From positions 1-64,000 of the IMG/VR virus record IMGVR_UViG_3300020183_005033: a stretch of DNA of 64,000 bases; one strand, given 5' to 3'. The notes beneath the pieces are model-generated. The model searched no databases, was not told the origin of the DNA, and saw only the letters and a list, made by a program, of their open reading frames with translations. The stretch is from a virus. Made by a program: the position numbers and the translations under genes. Shown here piece after piece: positions 25,345 to 33,746 of the stretch (positions are counted from its first letter, which is position 1; every line of letters begins with the position of its first letter).

Positions 25345-26763
25345 TCATTTTGTCCACCTGCCGTCCATAGCAATGACAATCTGAAATAAACCACCCTTAT
25401 ACAAAACAACACTAGCATTTAGCCAACTAGAAGCACCGTCGTTATACGACAAACGTAATTTGGTCGAAGTTCCTGCCACTACCCACCTATGCACAATTTG
25501 AGGCGTATGGGTATGACCTGAAACTCCTTTGCCATAGGTCTTCTCCAAAGCTTCAGGGCTACCCCGACTGCCGTTAGCGGCTTTATCGCCATGAACGCTT
25601 AGGTTGAATCCTTCTACAATGTAGTCTTTATTTCTGTCAAGCCAATTATATTCACCCTCTGGGTCTACAGCGTCTTTTAAGATATTCTTAGAGCCTTTAA
25701 TACGAAGGTTCATCAGCTCATGAGCCAAAGCATAGTTGACTGGGTCGTTAAGATACCTTCCTTCGTCTAAATAACGAACGAGATGGTCTGGAGCATGATT
25801 TGACGCTACTATGTTTAGTTCACCATCGCTTGGCATCTTAGCCTTAATTTCAGACAATCTTTTACCAACAACAAACAACTCTTTTTCCAACGTAGAAAGC
25901 TCATGAGGTCTATTGAGGCGTTCGATGGGCCTATGTTCTAGGTGGTGACTAATCGAAACTCCATCCATAATGTCATGAAGAAAAACTCTTTTAGGTTGAG
26001 TCGCCTGAAATACTTCGTACCAAGCCTGCATTGTCTTAGGGCAATCAAAGCCAGCGTGTAAGTCACCCATAACAAAGGCTTCTGCCCTTTCGTCTTGAGA
26101 CGAACCATCAGGAAAATGGCGTTTACCATACAACACCATAGAGCCATCGGTGTCTGCCTGTACTTGAGTCAAATGGAACTTCTCTTTATCCAAAGTGACA
26201 AAAAGACCACCAATAACGTGGTCTTGTGTAGAAATGCGGCCAAGTCGATTCTTTTGATAGTCAGGTAATGTAATAGCACCTGTCGAATGCAGCATACGAG
26301 GGTGAAGGTTGTTGCCACTGGGAAGAATCTTCATATGTTGTCTGGGTGAGGCAACAAGAACAGAATAACGCTTATCGCCATCAACGCCATAGCGAGTTAA
26401 ACCAGTTAAAGGTAATACCTGTTGAGGGTTAACCTGAACATCCAAAGCTTTAAGGTTGCTATTAAAAACGTATTCAACAAATGCTTTACCTTCTTTGTAG
26501 AGTCTTTCCACTTCGGGAGCATAGATATGGTCTTGGGGCTCAAGGCTGCGTTTATGGCCGCGCATAAGTAATACAATGAGTTTTGCTTTCTTTTGCTCAC
26601 AAAACTTTTCTACAGTGGCCAAGAATTTCCTGTCTACCGGAGCACCAGCAACTGCCGCTGTAATAAAATATCGACCGTAACTAGAATCATAAAATTTGCG
26701 AGATTTCTCGGCCTTTTCTCGCGTCAAACCCTCAACGGGTTTTTTCTTCTTAGGCGTAGCCAT
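25345..26763 (-). CDS. Calcineurin-like metallophosphoesterase
   Basis: A 472-residue protein from ATG 26763, with GAGGTGA upstream. The second half has a metal-binding set: VMGDLHAGF, FLHDIMDG, IVASNHAPDHL and VSGHTHTPQIVHRW. The N-terminal 200 residues (including PSGNNLHPRMLHSTG and STQDHVIGGLFV) are a separate part. Size and layout recall the T5 A1 protein, a metallophosphoesterase linked to host DNA degradation, but this is pattern memory and not a database match. It follows the zinc-ribbon gene and precedes the DruA-like gene. Confidence 0.72.
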   Translation of the reverse strand: MATPKKKKPVEGLTREKAEKSRKFYDSSYGRYFITAAVAGAPVDRKFLATVEKFCEQKKAKLIVLLMRGHKRSLEPQDHIYAPEVERLYKEGKAFVEYVFNSNLKALDVQVNPQQVLPLTGLTRYGVDGDKRYSVLVASPRQHMKILPSGNNLHPRMLHSTGAITLPDYQKNRLGRISTQDHVIGGLFVTLDKEKFHLTQVQADTDGSMVLYGKRHFPDGSSQDERAEAFVMGDLHAGFDCPKTMQAWYEVFQATQPKRVFLHDIMDGVSISHHLEHRPIERLNRPHELSTLEKELFVVGKRLSEIKAKMPSDGELNIVASNHAPDHLVRYLDEGRYLNDPVNYALAHELMNLRIKGSKNILKDAVDPEGEYNWLDRNKDYIVEGFNLSVHGDKAANGSRGSPEALEKTYGKGVSGHTHTPQIVHRWVVAGTSTKLRLSYNDGASSWLNASVVLYKGGLFQIVIAMDGRWTK

Positions 26764-26785
26764 CAAAAATCACCTCAACATAATT

Positions 26786-27067
26786 TTAGAGCTTCTTAAG
26801 TCCGTCCTGAAATCTTTCAGCGGCTTTTTCCTTTTCTTTCCGCTTCATGTCTTCGTTGTTCCACTTAATTCTCTCCGGCATCGAGTCATAATAAGTATGT
26901 CTATTCGAGTACAAATCCGTTGTACCCGCTGTATGAGCAGTATCTACAGCCTTTTGTTCAAGTTCGCAAGAGTTTTCTTTACATGCGGCAACAAAACTGC
27001 TGACTTCGTCGTCAAACAGTTCTGTTTCTTTTTTACATTTTTTACAAATATACAGCCTTAACGGCAT
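26786..27067 (-). CDS. Small zinc-ribbon protein
   Basis: A 93-residue protein beginning MPLRLYICKKCKKETELF. Cysteine pairs CKKC near residue 8 and CKENSC near 29 could bind one zinc ion, as in FmdB-like zinc ribbons. The C-terminal 35 residues are highly charged and helical (RKEKEKAAERFQDGLKKL). It is encoded 1 base after the GroEL stop. Confidence 0.62.
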   Translation of the reverse strand: MPLRLYICKKCKKETELFDDEVSSFVAACKENSCELEQKAVDTAHTAGTTDLYSNRHTYYDSMPERIKWNNEDMKRKEKEKAAERFQDGLKKL

Positions 27068-27068
27068 G

Positions 27069-28682
27069 TTATCTTGACTCCGAGATAAGAGACTTCAGCT
27101 TACGCAACTCATCCATTTTTTGCAAGTCAGCAGTCAAGCTGAAGCAAGCCGTCGTGCTGCACATGATGGCAAGCTCGCAAGCATTTCGCAACACGCTCAT
27201 GCAAGTTTCGGCAGCATCACAAACTTGTAAATCTTTATAGTGTCCAACTTTGACGGAACCATCCTCTTGAACTGCATACGTTTCATTTTCTTTACGGGGC
27301 GGCGCTTCGATACCAAGGTTCTCAAATACTTTATTAGTGACTGCAGATAGGGCTTGAACTAGGTTTTCAGGCAAGCCACAAGCCAAGGCGGCCTGTTGGT
27401 ACATGACACCACACCCTGGGACAATACCACCTCTCCTAGCTGCCTGAGCTGCCTTAATAGCATCGTCAACGCGGTCTGCTCGCTCCTGCACAGCAGCAGC
27501 ATGCCCAGCACCTACCACGATGGTTACTAGACCTTCTGTCAATTCAGCGTTACGTGCGGCAATTACATCTTTATCAAATGCTGAACGCGAAGCTTCCATA
27601 GCATTGATGTTCTGCTGAGCACGCTTAGGAATAAAGTGATTCTTATTGCGTCCGTGCAATACTGTCTTGTAGGGATGTATGACCGCATGATTACAAGTAC
27701 CTAAGTTTTCTACCTTGGCACGGCCATAAGATGCGCCGTCAAAGATTTCAGCATTTGTGATGGCAGCAATATCCATAAGGATTTGCATACCGCTATTGAA
27801 CTCGGCAGTCTGGCGTACCTTTGAGACAAAGATACTAACCTTGCCTGCGTATTTACGGTTTACGGGGATTAGCTCATTACAAACGCTTTCTGCCACATCG
27901 TAGGCAAACACAAGTAAAGTAAATCTATTGTTGGTCTTGATGCCTAAGTCAGTTACGGCTGCATTAAGTTGTTCAACTGAATGAATTTCGCCGTTATAAA
28001 GCAAGATATATGGATTTTCCATCTGGAAGGGCAGGTTTTCACCTGGCTTATCGGAGCAACTCATGGCCAAAGTTGGGTGGTGGTTATAGCCACGGCCAGC
28101 ATTATAGCCATCCTGTAGTTCAACCTTATAGCGTTCTTTAGCTGCCACATTCTTTTCGACAAGGATAGTGCCATGAACGCTTGTCTTGTCGAGAGCCTCC
28201 ATAACGCAGTTAACAATCTCCATATCGCCGTTAGCAGAGGTCTTAGCTACCATTGCAACCGCTTCAGTATCTTTAACTGCATTTTCACGAATGTAACCAA
28301 TACAGTCTTCAATATGACGTTCTACTTGACGAGCGTAAGCTTGAGGAGCTGCAGCATTTTTTTCTTTAATGGCATTAGCTATGGCAGAGGATAACACGAG
28401 GGTTGAGGTAGTTCCGTCGCCGCTCTCTAAAACAGAATGATTAGCTGCCTGCTTAGCAAAATAATGTACCGCGTGTTTAATTGGGTCGGTAAATTGCATC
28501 CAGCTAATTGTGGTTACACCATCTTTGGTGACAGTTGGTTGCATCTCTCCCATCTGATTTGGCTTATCAAAGATTACAGGTAGACCTGCTGGCCCTAGAG
28601 TTGAACCCACCGCTTCTGCAATCTCACAGAGCGCGTCCACCGCCATATCTCTAGCCTGCTTGCCGACAACTAGTTGTTTCAT
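27069..28682 (-). CDS. groEL: GroEL-type chaperonin
   Basis: A 537-residue group I chaperonin. The N-terminus has VGSTLGPAG, the nucleotide-binding ESGDGTTSTLVLS near residue 86, and the C-terminal equatorial part includes VPGCGVMYQQAALA. It lacks the usual GGM-rich C-terminal tail, ending KSLISESR. No GroES-like gene is seen in the window. Phage-encoded GroELs are known in a few large phages and help fold phage proteins. The ATG overlaps the stop of the upstream gene. Confidence 0.93.
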   Translation of the reverse strand: MKQLVVGKQARDMAVDALCEIAEAVGSTLGPAGLPVIFDKPNQMGEMQPTVTKDGVTTISWMQFTDPIKHAVHYFAKQAANHSVLESGDGTTSTLVLSSAIANAIKEKNAAAPQAYARQVERHIEDCIGYIRENAVKDTEAVAMVAKTSANGDMEIVNCVMEALDKTSVHGTILVEKNVAAKERYKVELQDGYNAGRGYNHHPTLAMSCSDKPGENLPFQMENPYILLYNGEIHSVEQLNAAVTDLGIKTNNRFTLLVFAYDVAESVCNELIPVNRKYAGKVSIFVSKVRQTAEFNSGMQILMDIAAITNAEIFDGASYGRAKVENLGTCNHAVIHPYKTVLHGRNKNHFIPKRAQQNINAMEASRSAFDKDVIAARNAELTEGLVTIVVGAGHAAAVQERADRVDDAIKAAQAARRGGIVPGCGVMYQQAALACGLPENLVQALSAVTNKVFENLGIEAPPRKENETYAVQEDGSVKVGHYKDLQVCDAAETCMSVLRNACELAIMCSTTACFSLTADLQKMDELRKLKSLISESR

Positions 28683-29392
28683 GATAAATTCTCCGTTTTT
28701 TTAATTTTCTTTTCCTCTTTGTTTACAATTTTTTCATACGCAGTCAAAGCGTCGTATGCATCGACATCCGATGTTGTAACCAAGTGCAAACGAATTTTCC
28801 ACTCGCTGGCAAATTGTAAGAGGTTTTCATCCCAAGGCAACGTCCAAACAATTCTTTTGTGCTGCAAGGGAGTAGCTAAAGTCATTAATAATAACCCTAA
28901 CTCCCAGGCAAACTTAGGAAAAATTGTCCTTTCTCCCTTTTCTTTTAATTTATCTTCCGTAACAGAATATATTCCTAAATCCCAGTGATTGCTAGCATTA
29001 AGTCCATTTGCGTCGTTTCTAAACCAATTAGTGTTTTCTACGGTTGGCTGACTTCCTTTATAAAACAAAAATCCAGACTCTCCTAAGTGAGTAAAACTAC
29101 CTGCACGTTTAGAAGATTTTTGATAAGTAATATGCACTTCGTCCATATAATCAAGGTATTTAATTTTCGCAACGTTTGATAATGCTTTTAGATACTCACC
29201 TTTTGAATGCCTAACTAAAACTAAACAGATGTGGCGGTCTGTTGAAATATTATAAATTGATTTAAAAAGCTTATCAGATTCGTTGGAATTTTCAGGCACA
29301 TTAACTACCGACACATCGCTTGCCGGAATAGTCAAATCGCTTTTAGTTTTACTGGCTTCAATCGTCAACAGACCATCTGTACTTCTTAACAT
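28679..29392 (-). CDS. Hypothetical protein, weak resemblance to DNA methylases
   Basis: A 237-residue protein starting MLRSTDGLLTIEASKTKSDL. The middle (LGESGFLFYKGSQP, NASNHWDLGIYS) recalls the C-terminal half of some DNA methyltransferases, which often have a phenylalanine-rich strand followed by NHWD, but no SAM-binding or catalytic motif was found. It may be a degenerate or unrelated protein. ATGA overlap with groEL. Confidence 0.6.
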   Translation of the reverse strand: MLRSTDGLLTIEASKTKSDLTIPASDVSVVNVPENSNESDKLFKSIYNISTDRHICLVLVRHSKGEYLKALSNVAKIKYLDYMDEVHITYQKSSKRAGSFTHLGESGFLFYKGSQPTVENTNWFRNDANGLNASNHWDLGIYSVTEDKLKEKGERTIFPKFAWELGLLLMTLATPLQHKRIVWTLPWDENLLQFASEWKIRLHLVTTSDVDAYDALTAYEKIVNKEEKKIKKTENLS

Positions 29393-29396
29393 ATAA

Positions 29397-29732
29397 TTAT
29401 CCTTGACTGTTTTCGTACTTCCCTGATTTTTGAGGCAAAAAACAAAATACTTCTTTTGCGTCTACCTCAAAAGATAACTTAGCATCTCCGTTTGCATCTT
29501 CCCATTTGTCAATAATTAAATCGCCGTGCACTAATGCTACATGGTCTGGCTTGATGTACCCTTCTACAATGTTTACCAAACTTCCTTTAACTGTGACCTT
29601 ATGCCACTGGATTGATTTATATTTATTGATTACGCCGACTTTAAAAATTAAGATTTTTCCGTTTGGATATGTCTTTGTTTCGATATCCTTCCCAATCTTA
29701 CCAACTAACTCGACTCTGCAAAACGAACTCAT
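29397..29732 (-). CDS. Bacterial-type single-stranded DNA-binding protein (OB fold)
   Basis: A 111-residue protein from ATG 29732 (MSSFCRVELVGKIGKD), preceded by AAGGAGAG; an open frame extends 17 codons upstream into the promoter gap without support. The order of OB-fold strands matches bacterial SSB: ELVGKIGKDIETKTYPNGK, a W-H-K-V-T-V-K-G strand, VALVHGDLIID, and VDAKEVFCFLP. The acidic C-terminal tip of normal SSBs is missing (it ends GKYENSQG). It is the first gene of the leftward block, back-to-back with the initiator gene. The phage also has a gp32-like SSB at 11.8 kb. Confidence 0.7.
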   Translation of the reverse strand: MSSFCRVELVGKIGKDIETKTYPNGKILIFKVGVINKYKSIQWHKVTVKGSLVNIVEGYIKPDHVALVHGDLIIDKWEDANGDAKLSFEVDAKEVFCFLPQKSGKYENSQG

Positions 29733-29776
29733 AACTCTCTCCTTGGTTAAAACTACCCAAACAATCAATAAGTAGT

Positions 29777-29805
29777 TTGACATTCAAAATCAAATTAGAT
29801 TAACT
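29777..29805 (+). promoter_or_regulatory. Possible rightward promoter in the divergent gap
   Basis: A perfect -35 hexamer TTGACA (29777-29782) is followed at 17 bases by a poor -10 candidate (TTAACT). The 128-base gap separates the leftward replication block from the rightward initiator gene, so promoters in both directions are expected here. A TAAAGTTT at 29815-29822 also occurs but lacks a matching sigma-28 -10 half. Confidence 0.3.
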
Positions 29806-29860
29806 TAAAAAGATTAAAGTTTTACAAGCTTAATTCCGAAGAGGAAAAGTCGGAGGTTTT

Positions 29861-31315
29861 ATGTCAACTCGTTTAAAAAGTTCAGATATTTTAATAAATA
29901 CCCTTTCGCATGACGGGTATTGGATGGTAAACAAAAAAATTGCCAGCCTGCTTGGCAATGATGGCGCTATCATCTTATCTGACCTAGTTTCAAAATATAA
30001 ATACTTTAAAGGTAAAAAAATGCTGGAAGATGACGGTTTTTATAATATTTCTGAAAACTTAGAAAAAGACTGCAATGTTTCTCGTTATATTAGAAGAGAG
30101 ATTTTTCAAAAATTACAGGATGTTGGTTTTTTAAAAATAGAAAAAAAGGGGTTTCCTCCTAGAAATTACTATTATATTCAGCATGATAACATTTTGGAGT
30201 TTTTACACTCAGACGAAGAACATACTGAAATAACTAAAGAAACTGAAATTACTCAATCAGGTAAAAATTTACCCCATCATAGAGGTCAAAATTTACCCCA
30301 CCATTGGGGTAAAAATTTACCCCATCATAGAGGTCAAAATTTACCCCACCATTGGGGTGAAAATTTACCTCAACAACTATATAGTAATAAGAATAAAGAA
30401 ATAACAATAAAGGAAGAAGAACAAAGGCCGCCAGAGGCGGCTACCTCCCCTCTCCCCCCTTTTTCTGTTTTAGTTGTTAAGCAAAATTCAGATTTAAAAG
30501 AGTTTGCTCGAAGAGCAAAAAATGTTTTAATGCGTAAACTCCCCAAGGTTGCAGCTAATAATTCCTACAAAGTCGAAGATCAGGTCGTAGCGTTCACGGA
30601 AGTTATCTTTGGGGATTTGCCCTACGAGTGGTGGAAATACGAAAATGGGAAAAGAAAAACATCCCCAGGCAAGATCCCTCCCGTTGCCTATCCATGGGAT
30701 TTTGATACTGCTGAGAAATTTGACACATTAACGGATTTGGCTATTGATTGGCTTAAGAAACCCAAAGTATTTTTTGAAAAATCAGAATGGACTCAAGAAT
30801 CCTATGCAAACGTAATTGTAGAAAATTTAAGAGACTGTTTGTTCAATAATGATAGCTATTTACCACCTGGCGAGCAGTCTGAAAAGAACCGCAAGGCTAA
30901 ACAGGAAATCGTAGAAGATAAGCAAAAAGCTCAGGAAATTAGGCAAGCCCTTGACAATATGCAAAAAATTGAGCAAGCTAAGAAAGACGGTCTTTTGAAT
31001 CCAACTAAATGGGCTGTTACCTCAGAAGAGCTGGCTGATGCGCATAAAGCAGGTATGGCTTACTTCGTCATGAAGAAGTCAGCACCTTGTGTAGAAAGCT
31101 ATGTTTATGATTTTGTTGACGATTTGGTTGCAGTTGGTAAAGCAGAAATGCCTGATTCCTTCAAGTACCCTGAATGGCTTGAGGGCTTTATGATTGTAAT
31201 TACCGATGCTGTTAGCACAAGAACCGATTGGACTTGGAAAAATCCTGAGTGCAAAACAGCCATGGAGGCTGTTCATGCTCTTGTGAGAAAATACATTAGC
31301 GATGTCGAAGGATAA
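29861..31315 (+). CDS. Replication initiator / replisome organiser with winged helix and internal iterons
   Basis: A 484-residue protein. Residues about 1-115 look like the winged-helix domain of phage replication proteins (NISENLEKDCNVSRYIRREI, then LQDVGFLKIEKKG and NYYYIQ). Residues 135-174 are a repeat NLPHHRGQ/NLPHHWGK encoded by five 24-bp iterons, followed by an AT-rich stretch. The C-terminal 260 residues are helical and charged. The layout of a DNA-binding domain, then iterons and AT-rich DNA, then a C-terminal interaction domain copies lambda O and its origin. It starts the rightward block, with a CGGAGG ribosome-binding site six bases upstream. The initiator role is inferred. Confidence 0.68.
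   Translation: MSTRLKSSDILINTLSHDGYWMVNKKIASLLGNDGAIILSDLVSKYKYFKGKKMLEDDGFYNISENLEKDCNVSRYIRREIFQKLQDVGFLKIEKKGFPPRNYYYIQHDNILEFLHSDEEHTEITKETEITQSGKNLPHHRGQNLPHHWGKNLPHHRGQNLPHHWGENLPQQLYSNKNKEITIKEEEQRPPEAATSPLPPFSVLVVKQNSDLKEFARRAKNVLMRKLPKVAANNSYKVEDQVVAFTEVIFGDLPYEWWKYENGKRKTSPGKIPPVAYPWDFDTAEKFDTLTDLAIDWLKKPKVFFEKSEWTQESYANVIVENLRDCLFNNDSYLPPGEQSEKNRKAKQEIVEDKQKAQEIRQALDNMQKIEQAKKDGLLNPTKWAVTSEELADAHKAGMAYFVMKKSAPCVESYVYDFVDDLVAVGKAEMPDSFKYPEWLEGFMIVITDAVSTRTDWTWKNPECKTAMEAVHALVRKYISDVEG
30265..30369 (+). repeat. Five 24-bp iterons plus AT-rich tract, candidate replication origin
   Basis: The core AAATTTACC begins at 30265, 30289, 30313, 30337 and 30361, exactly 24 bases apart. Units alternate between two types (ending in ATCATAGAGGTC or ACCATTGGGGT), giving a 48-bp higher-order repeat. 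From 30370 to about 30415 the sequence is strongly AT-rich. The position inside the initiator gene and the iteron-plus-AT layout match the origin of lambda. Confidence 0.65.
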
Positions 31316-31318
31316 AAA

Positions 31319-32152
31319 ATGACCATTTATGATAAAAATAAACGCAAGGGTCTAATTGGACTGGGGCCTATTCCCAAGAAGGCTCCAGTGGCTGCGTTTA
31401 ATATAGACCAAATTCATGACCTATTGCGTACTAAGGGCTTTTTGGCTTTCCACTGCCGCCATGCTCTTAACCCCAAACGCAAGAGTCTTCAGGCAGGAAT
31501 GGACTTGTCAGAGAACGGCTCAGAAAGACCGTTTATTTATTACGATATTCGTCCAATATTGATGGTCGGACAAGACTTTTCTGTCAGGGATACGCTTACA
31601 GCCATGGGTTTATATGGCACCGGCACATCCATGTTCAACGTAGCTGGAGAATACCTAGACGGCTCGCAAGAGCGTGTTTTTGTTAGAGTAAATGACGTTA
31701 TTATCTTGAATCCCTCAATGACAGAACTTTTTGAACAAAACTTTGAGTACAAAGGCGAAGAAGAAACTTCGCTTATGTATCGCTGTAGAGCTGTGGATTA
31801 TATGCTCACTTCTCGCGGCACTCGCTTGAACGAAGGACTTGATTTTCACGTTACGACAGAGGGTAAAATCAAGTGGGTAGAAAGTACAGACAAGCCTAAA
31901 CTTGGTGAAATAGTTTCAATTGTGTTCTACTACCAACCCATTTTTGTTGTGCGTGCTTTGCCTCATAACATCCGCTTGTTGCCCTCAAACGATTTGGGAA
32001 CAGGCAAAATGCCAAGAGATGTAAAGTATGCGCCACAGCTAGTGTTGTGTGATTATTCGACAGTGCGAGACGGGCCAGAAAACTCAATTGATTGGTTCAA
32101 CTTGCCTGAATTGCAAAATTGGGAACAATACCTTATTAAGCCTGCGAAATGA
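31319..32152 (+). CDS. Hypothetical, probable virion protein
   Basis: A 277-residue, beta-rich protein starting MTIYDKNKRKGLIGLGPIPK. It has no catalytic motif. The run of neighbouring genes up to 35.3 kb with similar size and style suggests head-neck or tail-completion proteins. It is separated from the initiator gene by 3 bases and overlaps the next gene region by ATGA. Confidence 0.55.
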   Translation: MTIYDKNKRKGLIGLGPIPKKAPVAAFNIDQIHDLLRTKGFLAFHCRHALNPKRKSLQAGMDLSENGSERPFIYYDIRPILMVGQDFSVRDTLTAMGLYGTGTSMFNVAGEYLDGSQERVFVRVNDVIILNPSMTELFEQNFEYKGEEETSLMYRCRAVDYMLTSRGTRLNEGLDFHVTTEGKIKWVESTDKPKLGEIVSIVFYYQPIFVVRALPHNIRLLPSNDLGTGKMPRDVKYAPQLVLCDYSTVRDGPENSIDWFNLPELQNWEQYLIKPAK

Positions 32153-32163
32153 TAGGAGAAAAA

Positions 32164-32985
32164 ATGGAAGACGTTAAGCCTCAGCCGCTAGAACAAGAAG
32201 AAGAAAAAGTAGATGCCGTCAAAGACGTAAAGAAACTCGTCGAGGCTTTCTCCGCTGTCTTTAGGCACCAACATGGCCAAGAACCATCACAAGAAGACAT
32301 TGCAAAATTCTTGGCAGAATCTGGTCAAAAAGAACAGCCTGCAGAAGAAATGTCAAAAGAAGATTCACCAAGTGTACTCAAGTACAAGGTCATCTTTGGT
32401 AAGACAAGCAAGCCTTTGTTCTTCAGTGACGGCGCAAAATACTTTGATTGCCACTCAGAGCAATGGCACGACGAAGCTCCGTCTGTCATCTCGGAGCTCA
32501 ATGAGCGTCCTATCACGACAGCCGACTTGTACTACGCTATTATGCACGGCCTAGTTAACGATATGGACTATGAGCGTCTCTCTGAGAAAAAACTTGTTCC
32601 ACAAGAATCTCAAAAACTTTATGAAAAACTTAAAAAACTTAATGACACAGTGGAGCAGCTCAAAATGAGCCACGGTGAATCACTTGAAAAAGCATATGGC
32701 GAAGACGAGTTTGACTCGGCGGGTACATTGCCACTTGACATTAGTTCTCTCGAAGATGATTCGTTTGAAATTGATGACCAAGACTTTTCTCATTTCCCCG
32801 CAGAAGAAATCGGTACAGATGTTGTTGCTGAAATTATGCGCTTGGCAATGGAAGAAGGTCTGGCTCCCGAGCTAGAAGCCGCAATTCGCCGCATTGTGCG
32901 CGAAGAGATGGCTGCGGCTTCTCAGCCACAAGCACCTGTTGAACCAGTCAGCGATGAGCAGATTCAAGGTTTGGAAATGAAATAA
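32164..32985 (+). CDS. Hypothetical acidic protein
   Basis: A 273-residue protein from ATG 32164 (MEDVKPQPLEQEEEKVDAVK), preferred because AGGAG lies five bases upstream; an ATG at 32149 would sit across the previous stop. It is acidic throughout, with helical segments, and its C-terminus is a Pro/Gln/Glu-rich tail. No family recognised; location suggests a virion or assembly protein. Confidence 0.6.
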   Translation: MEDVKPQPLEQEEEKVDAVKDVKKLVEAFSAVFRHQHGQEPSQEDIAKFLAESGQKEQPAEEMSKEDSPSVLKYKVIFGKTSKPLFFSDGAKYFDCHSEQWHDEAPSVISELNERPITTADLYYAIMHGLVNDMDYERLSEKKLVPQESQKLYEKLKKLNDTVEQLKMSHGESLEKAYGEDEFDSAGTLPLDISSLEDDSFEIDDQDFSHFPAEEIGTDVVAEIMRLAMEEGLAPELEAAIRRIVREEMAAASQPQAPVEPVSDEQIQGLEMK

Positions 32986-33746
32986 TGGCTGACCTTGGCG
33001 ATATTATTGAGTTTTTTGAAAACTATGTAAATGCTGTAGAGAACGCAGTTGAAAGGGCAATCTCTTCAGCGCCCTTACTTATTCGCCAAGAATTTGCCGC
33101 CCAAGCCAGAAAAAATCTCAAGACTTCCATCGACGAATACATGGCCTCTTTGGACATTAAGCTGACGGACAATGTTCTTATTGTTGACCTAGACAAAACC
33201 TCTTGGTTAGCAAATGCCGTTGAGAATGGAGCCAGTGAGTTTGACATGAAGACAACTCACCTCAACGGCCCCAACGTCAAGTTCTCTAAAAAGGGTTACC
33301 GCTATATGTCAATTCCTTTGCCAGTCTACAAAGACAAAGGACCAATTGCCGGCACAGACAAAGCCCAGTTGCTGCAGGATAAGATTAAGGCGGCTCTTAA
33401 GGACCCGTCGTTTAGTGCCCCAAGAATGGCTAAGAACAGAGATGGCTCTGCAATGGTAGTTGAGCGTCTATTGACCGCTGACCCACAGCTTAAGGGCATG
33501 ATTCGCACAAGTCGGTTTGGCTCACTAGAGGACGTTGCTAAAGGTGCTCGACCCAAGAACGTCCAGTATACTTTGTTTAGGACTATGTCACAGAATCCTT
33601 TGTCTAAGTCAAAGTGGGTACACCCTGGTATCAAGCCACGCCGCCTGTTTCCTCGTGTTCAGAACTTTGCAGACTCGACAATGCTTGACTTGATGATTGA
33701 TATCATTCAAACTGAAATGGAAAATTATTTAAGGGGGAACGGCTGA
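32985..33746 (+). CDS. Probable virion structural protein
   Basis: A 253-residue protein. The C-terminal segment with FRTMSQNPLSKSKWVHPGIK and a final helix resembles small head-tail or tail-completion proteins of many phages, which carry a WxHPG-type box near their end. The N-terminal 60 residues are helical. Its start overlaps the previous stop by one base and its stop abuts the next ATG. Confidence 0.55.
   Translation: MADLGDIIEFFENYVNAVENAVERAISSAPLLIRQEFAAQARKNLKTSIDEYMASLDIKLTDNVLIVDLDKTSWLANAVENGASEFDMKTTHLNGPNVKFSKKGYRYMSIPLPVYKDKGPIAGTDKAQLLQDKIKAALKDPSFSAPRMAKNRDGSAMVVERLLTADPQLKGMIRTSRFGSLEDVAKGARPKNVQYTLFRTMSQNPLSKSKWVHPGIKPRRLFPRVQNFADSTMLDLMIDIIQTEMENYLRGNG

Noticed and set aside
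28050-28076. GCTCCGATAAG on the minus strand inside groEL, a possible sigma-28 -10
   Set aside because: No -35 half at 11 bases (the place reads AACTTTGG) and it is in the middle of a conserved coding sequence.
29815-29842. TAAAGTTT before the initiator gene as a further sigma-28 promoter
   Set aside because: The -35 half is perfect, but the place of the -10 reads TTCCGAAG (N11) or TCCGAAGA (N12), which lacks GATAA.
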